Assembly (NCBI GenBank): GCA_002433805.1
Contig: DJIW01000147.1
Coordinates: forward strand, 1-12,044
Direction: 5' to 3'
Length of the DNA stretch: 12,044 bases
Origin: Competibacteraceae bacterium UBA6584
GTDB taxonomy: Bacteria; Pseudomonadota; Gammaproteobacteria; Competibacterales; Competibacteraceae
Positions 6,805 through 12,044 of this stretch are shown here, in pieces (within the stretch, counting starts at the first letter, position 1; each line of letters begins with the position of its first letter). The notes beneath the pieces are model-generated. The model was not told the origin of the DNA. It searched no databases and saw only the letters and a list, made by a program, of their open reading frames with translations. The translations under genes were made by a program, and so were the position numbers.

Positions 6805-8169
6805 ATGCCTTTTAGCTCCCTCGGCCTAGCGGACAATCTGGCGCGCGCCGTCGCCGCCCAAGGTTACACCGCGCCGACCCCGATTCAAGCCAAAACGATC
6901 CCGCTGGTGTTGGCCGGCCGCGACCTGCTGGCCTCCGCCCAAACCGGCACCGGCAAGACCGCCGCGTTCACCCTGCCCCTGTTGCAGCGCTTGCAAACCA
7001 GCGTCCCAGCGCACGGCGCCTCACGGCTGCAACCGGTGCGCGCCCTGGTGCTGACCCCCACCCGCGAACTGGCGGCGCAAGTGACCGAGAGCGCGCGCCG
7101 TTACGGCCGCCACGCCTCGATCCGCAGCACCGTGCTGGTCGGCGGAGTCAGCCTGAAGCCGCAATGCGACGCTCTGCGGCGCGGGGTGGATTTGTTGATC
7201 GCAACGCCCGGACGGCTGCTGGATCATGTCAGCCAGCGCCACGTCGATCTGTCCCATGTTGAAATACTGGTGCTGGATGAAGCCGACCGGATGCTGGACA
7301 TGGGCTTTATTCCGGCGATCCGGCGAATTCTAGCCCTGCTGCCCCGGCAGCGGCAGAATTTGCTGTTTTCGGCCACTTTGCCCGATACGATCCGCCAGCT
7401 GGCGACAGAGCTGCTGCGCGATCCGGTCACGGTCGATGTGGCGCCGCGCAACGCCACCGCCGATTTGGTGCGCCAACAGGTCCATCCCGTGGATCACGCG
7501 CGCAAATCCGAACTGCTCGCCCATCTGCTGCACACCGGCGAGCCGGGGCAAACCCTGGTGTTCACCCGCACCAAGCACGGCGCCGACCGACTGACGCGCC
7601 AGCTCGAACGCGCCGGCCTGCGCGCCGCCGCCCTGCACGGCAACAAAAGCCAATCGGCCCGCACCCGAGCCTTGGACGATTTCAAGCAGGGCCATGTCCG
7701 GGTGTTGGTGGCGACCGACATCGCCGCGCGCGGCTTGGACATCGCGCAGTTGCCGCTGGTGGTCAACTACGAACTGCCGCACGTCCCGGAAGATTACGTG
7801 CACCGCATCGGCCGCACCGGTCGGGCCGGCCGCGACGGCCTCGCCCTGTCGCTGGTGTGCGAGGATGAAGCCCCGCGCTTGCACGCCATCCAGCGCCTGC
7901 TGGGCCGCGCCTTGCCGTCGGCGGTCGTGGACGGTTTCGCGCCATCGCGCACGCTCCGCTCCACGCCGGTCGCGACACCCGGTTCCGCCCGCGCCCAAAC
8001 GCCGGCCAGCCACCCACGCGGCAGCGCCAACGCCAACGCCGCGCGGCCGGCCGGCGATCGGACGATTCGAACTCCTCGAACGCCAGCGGCTCCAACTCGT
8101 CGGAACCCCACTCGGCCGCGCAGCCACTCACCCGTTAGCCATTTGGCGAAATCAGGAGGACCTACATGA
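6805..8169 (+). CDS. rhlE: DEAD-box RNA helicase, RhlE type (C-terminal tail probably frameshifted)
   Basis: As read, 454 residues. All helicase motifs are intact: Q-motif around PTPIQ (24-28), AQTGTGKT (45-52, Walker A), PTRELA (85-90), TPGR (134-137), DEAD (158-161, Walker B), SAT (189-191), LVFTRTK (251-257), ATDIAARGLD (303-312) and HRIGRTGR (333-340). It unwinds RNA with ATP in the cytoplasm; RhlE proteins act in ribosome assembly and mRNA decay and often help in the cold. The ATG at 6805 has AGGA seven bases upstream and begins MPFSSLGL as in relatives. After about residue 390 the frame loses family character and good codon use, while a neighbouring frame (stop at 8136-8138) encodes a Q/R- then N/S-rich tail typical of RhlE and would give about 444 residues. 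As read, its stop overlaps the ATG of the RRM gene. Confidence 0.93.
   Translation: MPFSSLGLADNLARAVAAQGYTAPTPIQAKTIPLVLAGRDLLASAQTGTGKTAAFTLPLLQRLQTSVPAHGASRLQPVRALVLTPTRELAAQVTESARRYGRHASIRSTVLVGGVSLKPQCDALRRGVDLLIATPGRLLDHVSQRHVDLSHVEILVLDEADRMLDMGFIPAIRRILALLPRQRQNLLFSATLPDTIRQLATELLRDPVTVDVAPRNATADLVRQQVHPVDHARKSELLAHLLHTGEPGQTLVFTRTKHGADRLTRQLERAGLRAAALHGNKSQSARTRALDDFKQGHVRVLVATDIAARGLDIAQLPLVVNYELPHVPEDYVHRIGRTGRAGRDGLALSLVCEDEAPRLHAIQRLLGRALPSAVVDGFAPSRTLRSTPVATPGSARAQTPASHPRGSANANAARPAGDRTIRTPRTPAAPTRRNPTRPRSHSPVSHLAKSGGPT
8154..8159 (+). promoter_or_regulatory. Strong ribosome-binding site of the RRM gene
   Basis: A full AGGAGG lies six bases before the ATG at 8166. It indicates strong independent translation of the RRM protein and lies inside the helicase reading frame only if the frame is read as it stands. 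Confidence 0.75.
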
Positions 8170-8432
8170 AGATGATTTTCGTCGGCAACCTGCCCCCGGA
8201 TGCGACGGAGCAGGAAATCACCGAATTATTCTCAACCCACGGCCGGGTGCGCTCGCTGCGGTTGGTCCGCGACGTGTTCAGCGGTAACTGTCGCGGTTTC
8301 GGATTCGTGGAAATGGAAGGGCATGAGGCGCGGGCGGCCATCGGCGCGCTCAACGGGTGGGAGTTGCGCGGCCAACGCTTGAAAGTGAATGAGGAACGGC
8401 CCAAGGAGCGCTCCGGCGGACGTCGCCGCTGA
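8166..8432 (+). CDS. RNA recognition motif (RRM) RNA-binding protein
   Basis: An 88-residue protein that is almost entirely one RRM domain. RNP2 is IFVGNL (4-9) and RNP1 is RGFGFVEM (43-50), with the RNA-stacking aromatics F5, F45 and F47 all present; the order strand-helix-strand-strand-helix-strand fits throughout. A short basic tail (ERSGGRRR, 81-88) could add non-specific RNA contact. Small single-RRM proteins of this kind occur in cyanobacteria and many proteobacteria and are often cold-induced. Its placement directly behind an RhlE helicase, with the ATG overlapping the helicase stop as read, suggests joint expression and a shared role in RNA remodelling; the partnership is inference. 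The AGGAGG site confirms the ATG at 8166 over the second ATG two codons later. Confidence 0.93.
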   Translation: MKMIFVGNLPPDATEQEITELFSTHGRVRSLRLVRDVFSGNCRGFGFVEMEGHEARAAIGALNGWELRGQRLKVNEERPKERSGGRRR

Positions 8433-8442
8433 GCTTTGAAAT

Positions 8443-8475
8443 GCTGGATCCGGGACGATGCAAGCCGGGTCCAGC
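8443..8475. terminator. 11-bp stem between the convergent RRM gene and purC
   Basis: GCTGGATCCGG (8443-8453) pairs with CCGGGTCCAGC (8465-8475), ten Watson-Crick pairs plus one G-T pair, around an 11-base loop. It begins 11 bases after the RRM stop, a position expected for a terminator, but no T-run follows. The rest of the 172-base gap (8433-8604) holds another GC-rich imperfect inverted repeat around 8550-8580 and no gene. Confidence 0.5.
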
Positions 8476-8604
8476 CCCGCCTGCGTCGCGGCCGATGGGT
8501 CGCTGTCCGGCAGCGACTTTCCACAACCGCTTGAATTTAATCTTCAAAACGGTTTCGCGCGAACGCGCTGGCGAACCGGCTGGCGCCGCGCCGACGGAAT
8601 CGAG

Positions 8605-9513
8605 TTAGGATAACGCCCATCCCATCAACCGCTGTTGTGCTTCGCGATACTTGGCGGTGGTCTTGGCGACGATTTCCGGCGGCAGCTCCGGACCCGGCGG
8701 CTGCTTGTTCCAATCCAGCGTTTCCAGATAATCGCGCACGAACTGTTTGTCGAAGCTGGGCGGGCTCGCGCCGGGACGATACGCATCGACCGGCCAGAAC
8801 CGCGAGGAATCGGGAGTCAACACCTCGTCCATCAGCACCAGCTCCCCGTGCTCATCCAAGCCGAATTCAAATTTGGTGTCGGCGATGATTATGCCCCGTC
8901 CCAGAGCATAATCGGCCGCCTCTCGATAAATCGCCAAACTGATCGCTCGGATTTGTTCCGCCAGTTTCTGACCGATAGCATCCGCGATGGTCTCAAAACT
9001 GACATTTTCATCATGCGCGCCCAGCGCCGCCTTGGTGGATGGCGTAAACAGCGGTTCCGGCAAGCGATCCGCCAACCGCAATCCCGCCGGCAGCCGAATG
9101 CCGCACACCGCGCCCTCGCGCTGGTAATCCTTCCAACCCGAACCGATCAAGTAGCCGCGCACGATGGCTTCCACCGGCAGCCCGCGCAAGCGTCGCGCCA
9201 CCACCGCCCGGCCGGCGACCCGCGCTCGCTCGCGGGGATCGGGCAAAACCTCCTCCAGCATTTTTTCGGCCCGTTGCAAATGATTGGGCACAAGGTGGCG
9301 GATGCGGTCGAACCAAAAATTGGACACCGCTGTCAATACAGTACCCTTGCCGGGAATCGGGGTCGGCAAAATCACATCGAAGGCCGAAAGTCGGTCGCTC
9401 GCCACCATTAGGAAATGACGGTCGTCCGCCGCGTACAAATCGCGCACCTTGCCGCGATAAAACAGAGGGAGGCTCTCGATCTCGGACGGTGCGGGGGCGG
9501 TCGGCGCGGACAT
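8605..9513 (-). CDS. purC: Phosphoribosylaminoimidazole-succinocarboxamide (SAICAR) synthase
   Basis: A 302-residue PurC, the ATP-dependent enzyme that joins CAIR and aspartate to give SAICAR in purine synthesis. Visible family motifs are YRGKVRDLY (19-27), ASDRLSAFDVILPTPIPGKG (38-57), VEAIVRGYLIGSGWKDY (114-130), LPEPLFTPSTKA (151-162), ADTKFEFG (211-218) and LMDEVLTPDSSRFWP (227-241). It belongs to the longer, about 300-residue form also seen in yeast Ade1, not the 237-residue E. coli form. I start at ATG 9513: an AGGAG lies ten bases upstream and the protein then begins MSAPTAPAP; the frame stays open another 14 codons without family support. The gene is convergent with the RRM gene and divergent from the CbiM-like gene. 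Confidence 0.96.
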   Translation of the reverse strand: MSAPTAPAPSEIESLPLFYRGKVRDLYAADDRHFLMVASDRLSAFDVILPTPIPGKGTVLTAVSNFWFDRIRHLVPNHLQRAEKMLEEVLPDPRERARVAGRAVVARRLRGLPVEAIVRGYLIGSGWKDYQREGAVCGIRLPAGLRLADRLPEPLFTPSTKAALGAHDENVSFETIADAIGQKLAEQIRAISLAIYREAADYALGRGIIIADTKFEFGLDEHGELVLMDEVLTPDSSRFWPVDAYRPGASPPSFDKQFVRDYLETLDWNKQPPGPELPPEIVAKTTAKYREAQQRLMGWALS

Positions 9514-9553
9514 GACAGGAGGGCTCCTGAGGCAAAAGGGATGGGCAGCCCGC

Positions 9554-9559
9554 ATTGTA
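9554..9559 (-). promoter_or_regulatory. Possible purC promoter (-10 element)
   Basis: The minus strand reads TACAAT, five of six matches to the -10 consensus, about 40 bases before the purC ATG. A TTGATG lies upstream but at 21 bases, too far for a standard -35, so the promoter may depend on an activator or be a false match. No PurR-type palindrome is visible. Confidence 0.3.
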
Positions 9560-9656
9560 ACCGCCCGCCTGGGCCGCGAACATCAAGCCCGGTCCGGCTT
9601 TTGGGTATCGGTGTTAGTTGTAGGCGTCCTTTCGAGCAATACGTTATCCTTGAACC

Positions 9657-10319
9657 ATGAATCTCACCGAGAGCTTGCTGCCCGCCGATCTGCTATATCT
9701 CGCCTATTTTGCGTGGATGCTGGTGCTGGTCCAAGCTGTCCGCAAGGCTCCCTGGCGGTCGTTTCTGGCCCGTTCCACGCTCCAGCACGTGTTTCTTGGC
9801 GCATCCGCCGCGCTGTTCTTAATGTGGATTTTCGAGGCGGGAATCCGCCCGGCGCTGGGATTTCACTTCCTGGGCGTGACCGTGTACACCCTGATGTTCG
9901 GCTGGGCCATGGCCGTCATCGGCGTGAGCCTGGTGGCGGCGGGGGTTGCGCTGACCAGCGGTGAAGGATCGGCGCTGGCGATCAATGCACTGCTCTTGGG
10001 CATCCTGCCGGTTTCGATCAGTTATGGAATCTATTGCCTGGTCTACCGCTATTTGCCGCGCCATCTGTTTATCTATATCTTTCTGTGCGCCTTTTTCAAC
10101 GCCATGGTGGCCGCCGGAACGGCGATTCTGGTCCTAGTGACGCTGCTCGTTTTCGCTGAAAGCTATACCTTCGCACGGATCAGCACCGAATACCTGCCCT
10201 TCGTGCCTCTCTATTTACTGCCGGAAGGAATGCTAAACGGCATGGTGACGACCGTCTTGATCGTCTTGAAACCGGATTGGTTAAAAACTTACGATGACGA
10301 TATTTATTTAAGGAATTGA
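9657..10319 (+). CDS. CbiM-like energy-coupling-factor transporter membrane protein
   Basis: A 220-residue inner-membrane protein with about six to seven hydrophobic segments (roughly residues 8-28, 42-62, 70-100, 105-130, 136-168 and 180-204). The pattern GFHFLGVTVYTLMFGWAMAV (68-87), the SALAINALLLGILPV stretch (105-119), FFNAMVAAGTAIL (146-158) and PEGMLNGMVTTVL (189-201) match the CbiM family, whose best-known members bind cobalt or nickel as substrate-specific parts of ECF ABC transporters. Two differences stand out: the MHI start that gives the metal-binding His2 is replaced by MNL, and no ATPase or CbiQ-like gene adjoins. It may belong to the CbiM-related subfamily of unknown role common in gammaproteobacteria. 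The ribosome-binding site is poor. DjlA starts 86 bases after its stop. Confidence 0.72.
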   Translation: MNLTESLLPADLLYLAYFAWMLVLVQAVRKAPWRSFLARSTLQHVFLGASAALFLMWIFEAGIRPALGFHFLGVTVYTLMFGWAMAVIGVSLVAAGVALTSGEGSALAINALLLGILPVSISYGIYCLVYRYLPRHLFIYIFLCAFFNAMVAAGTAILVLVTLLVFAESYTFARISTEYLPFVPLYLLPEGMLNGMVTTVLIVLKPDWLKTYDDDIYLRN

Positions 10320-10405
10320 TTCAATCCATTCTAAAACGCTGTGATAAGCGGTGTTTCTCTCCAATCAACGGCTGTAATACTGTCAACGAGGTTTTAATAA
10401 ACGCA

Positions 10406-11263
10406 GTGTTGGGAAAACTGTTTGGCGGGGCGTTTGGTTTTGTGGTCGGCGGGCCCTTGGGAGCGCTGTTAGGGGCGGCGGTCGGTCACAACCTCGATCA
10501 AAATCTCGAACAACGCAGCTGGAAAATAGGCGCTGATTCAGATAGTGGCGATCCTAATAAGATCCCCGAACCGTTCGTCCGCATCGCCTTTGAATTGATG
10601 GGCTATGTCGCCAAGGCGGATGGCCGGGTATCGGAAGCGGAAATCCAGGCGGCTCGCGCCATCATGGATCGCCTGCATTTAAATAACCAGCAACGCCAAG
10701 CGGCCATCGACTGCTTCACCGCCGGCAAACAGCCGACTTACTCGATCAATGCGGCGCTTGAAACGCTGAGGCGGGTTTGCGCCAAGCGCTTTATCCTGTT
10801 GCATCAACTGCTGGAAATGCAGTTGCACATCGCTTACGCGGACGGCGCGCTGCACCCGCAAAGCTACGAGCGATTGCTGGCCATCGCCGGAGAATTAGGC
10901 ATACCCCGCTTGCAATTCGAAGCGTTGCACAATCTGTTTCGCGCCCGCCATCATCACACCGGCCAGCACTCTCGAACCGACGGCGGGCGGGCCGGCGATA
11001 CAGGAGCGCACTACCGGCGCGATCGGGGCTCGCGGCCGACGACAGCCGTCAACTCGCTCGGTCAAGCCTACGCCGTGTTAGGGCTCAAGCGGGAAGCCAG
11101 CATCGACGAAATTAAGCTGGCCTATCGTCGGCTGATCAGACGCCACCACCCTGACAAACTGGCGTCTGGAGAAACTTCGCCCGCCGAATTGAAAAAAGCC
11201 ACCGAAAAAACCCGAGAAATTACCGCCGCCTACGAGCGCATTCGAGAAGCGCGCGGATTTTAA
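10406..11263 (+). CDS. djlA: DnaJ-like membrane co-chaperone DjlA
   Basis: A 285-residue protein with the DjlA layout. A glycine-rich membrane segment (about 3-27, with GGAFGFVVGGPLGALLGAAV) puts the rest in the cytoplasm. Then comes a TerB-like helical domain (about 57-178) with the paired acidic turns KADGRVSEAEI (70-80) and YADGALHPQSY (144-154), a low-complexity linker (about 182-215), and a C-terminal J domain (217-285) with the HPD triad at 248-250 that stimulates the DnaK ATPase. The start is uncertain: the frame is open from a TTG at 10316 that overlaps the previous stop, but the GTG at 10406 gives MLGKLFGG, closest to the usual DjlA start (MxxWGKLIGG). A GAGG lies 14 bases upstream, longer than ideal. 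The linker is richer in His and Arg than is usual. Confidence 0.88.
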   Translation: MLGKLFGGAFGFVVGGPLGALLGAAVGHNLDQNLEQRSWKIGADSDSGDPNKIPEPFVRIAFELMGYVAKADGRVSEAEIQAARAIMDRLHLNNQQRQAAIDCFTAGKQPTYSINAALETLRRVCAKRFILLHQLLEMQLHIAYADGALHPQSYERLLAIAGELGIPRLQFEALHNLFRARHHHTGQHSRTDGGRAGDTGAHYRRDRGSRPTTAVNSLGQAYAVLGLKREASIDEIKLAYRRLIRRHHPDKLASGETSPAELKKATEKTREITAAYERIREARGF

Positions 11264-11275
11264 ACCCGTTGACCG

Positions 11276-11294
11276 CAAGGCTATTTACGCCTTG
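11276..11294. terminator. Small hairpin between convergent djlA and hemerythrin genes
   Basis: CAAGGC (11276-11281) pairs with GCCTTG (11289-11294) around a seven-base loop. It spans the 21-base gap between the two stops and the last codons of the hemerythrin gene. The stem is short and no long T-run follows, so it is a weak bidirectional terminator candidate. Confidence 0.3.
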
Positions 11295-11830
11295 GCGGCG
11301 GCGCCGAAGCTTTTATTTCCAAAACCAAACAGCTTTTTAATCCGGCCGAAAAGCGTTTCACGGTGCTCTGGTTTTATCGTGCCGTGCTTGACAAGATGGT
11401 CGCCCAGCGCTTTATCGTCCTTCATGATGTGCTCGACCAGCCAGCGCTTGAGGAAAAACAGCAAATCGTAATTTGAAGCGCTCGGGTCTTCATTGTACTT
11501 TTTGATATAACTGCCGACCATATCGATCAACTGTTCGTGCTGTCTTTTATGATTATGCGCGCCCGGATAATTAGAAATCGTCATTAGACTCTCTTCGGTC
11601 GCGAAATGGACTTTGGTGTATTCGACCAACCGGGTCAATACTTCATCCCGGGCTTCTTTACCCCAACCCCCTTTAATCCCTTCGCTCATCTCATTGACCA
11701 TGGCGGCCAAGCCTTTATGCTGGTCGTCGATTTCCTTGACGCCGATGCTTAAGCTATCCGACCATTCAATGAAATCTTTTTTCATTACGGATGCGGATTC
11801 TTTCGTTCTGATGGAAGTAGGTTCTTTCAT
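11285..11830 (-). CDS. Bacteriohemerythrin
   Basis: A 181-residue protein with a complete hemerythrin diiron site. The ligands are H38 (DDQHKGL), H75 and E79 (HFATEE), H94 and H98 (HNHKRQH), and H134 and D139 (HIMKDD). Their spacing matches Methylococcus bacteriohemerythrin almost exactly, so oxygen binding is expected; storage, delivery to oxidases or oxygen sensing are all possible roles. The domain covers about residues 19-150. Outside it are a 15-residue polar N-terminus and a C-terminal extension of about 30 residues, including GRIKKLFGFG, that could form a basic amphipathic helix. The ATG at 11830 is supported by AAGAGGT seven bases upstream; the second ATG at residue 16 has none. A good promoter lies just upstream. 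There is no membrane segment or signalling domain. Confidence 0.95.
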   Translation of the reverse strand: MKEPTSIRTKESASVMKKDFIEWSDSLSIGVKEIDDQHKGLAAMVNEMSEGIKGGWGKEARDEVLTRLVEYTKVHFATEESLMTISNYPGAHNHKRQHEQLIDMVGSYIKKYNEDPSASNYDLLFFLKRWLVEHIMKDDKALGDHLVKHGTIKPEHRETLFGRIKKLFGFGNKSFGAAAKA

Positions 11831-11861
11831 GGGGGTTACCTCTTATTGACCTTCTATATTA

Positions 11862-11890
11862 ATTAAAATGGCGGGGCTTAAAAACGTGAA
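11862..11890 (-). promoter_or_regulatory. Sigma70-type promoter of the hemerythrin gene
   Basis: The minus strand shows TTCACG (11885-11890, four of six to the -35 consensus), a 17-base spacer, and TTTAAT (11862-11867, five of six to the -10). The -10 lies about 30 bases before the ATG. This is the best promoter match I see in the window. Confidence 0.55.
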
Positions 11891-11990
11891 TTGAGATAAG
11901 AATCGGTCTTGGAATACCAGGCGGATAGAGTAGCCGACTCATCATGGAAATTACAAGCGTTAAATTAAACATGTAGTAACACCTCAACTG

Positions 11991-12020
11991 TTGGTTAAAG
12001 CAAAAAACTAATTTTATAAA
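11991..12020 (+). promoter_or_regulatory. Possible outward-facing promoter at the window edge
   Basis: TTGGTT (11991-11996), an 18-base spacer and TATAAA (12015-12020) form a plausible sigma70 promoter reading out of the window. In such AT-rich sequence a chance match is quite possible, and the gene it would serve is not visible. Confidence 0.25.
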
Positions 12021-12044
12021 ATAAATTTATCACCGGTCCCGCAC

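Larger units (their letters stand above)
11831..12044. other. AT-rich upstream region at the right end of the window
   Basis: This 214-base stretch is plainly richer in A and T than the rest of the window. It contains the hemerythrin ribosome-binding site (AAGAGGT, minus strand, 11838-11844), its likely promoter (11862-11890), and a possible plus-strand promoter near the edge. No gene is recognisable in it. Confidence 0.5.

Noticed and set aside
7694..8287. Second protein overlapping the helicase end
   Set aside because: The frame is a shadow of the helicase and RRM genes; its Ser/Cys/Arg-rich upstream part has no family features.

Overview
The window looks like ordinary chromosome from a GC-rich gammaproteobacterium. 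The evidence is the gene set: YaiI/YqxD family, RraA, the long-form PurC, a DjlA-type co-chaperone, an RhlE-type helicase, and a PabB-PabC fusion. A bacteriohemerythrin fits an organism that meets changing oxygen levels. A Competibacter-like relative is possible but is only a guess. I see no transposase, integrase, phage gene, CRISPR array, tRNA or rRNA.

Layout, left to right. Positions 70-4179 are a minus-strand block: a YaiI-family protein, RraA, an overlapping pair of MotB/OmpA-like and MotA/TolQ-like proteins (an ion-driven stator-type pair with no flagellar genes nearby), and a nitroreductase. Positions 4285-6481 run on the plus strand: a YiiD-type thioesterase, then 16 bases later a PabB-PabC fusion for p-aminobenzoate (folate) synthesis. 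After a gene-free stretch of about 320 bases holding two clear inverted repeats comes an RhlE-type DEAD-box helicase, tightly followed by a small RRM RNA-binding protein; the two probably form one RNA-remodelling unit. PurC lies convergent to them on the minus strand. Divergent from purC are an orphan CbiM-like membrane protein and DjlA. A bacteriohemerythrin is convergent to djlA and is followed by an AT-rich, promoter-like right end.

Most genes are recognisable families, and I found no convincing new multi-gene system. The points most worth a second look are the orphan stator-like pair (it resembles ZorA/ZorB of the Zorya defence system, but no ZorC/D/E is present), an apparent frameshift in the C-terminal tail of the helicase, the CbiM-like protein without its usual N-terminal histidine or partner genes, the C-terminal extension on the hemerythrin, and several intergenic inverted repeats. 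All calls come from reading the sequence; no search was run.
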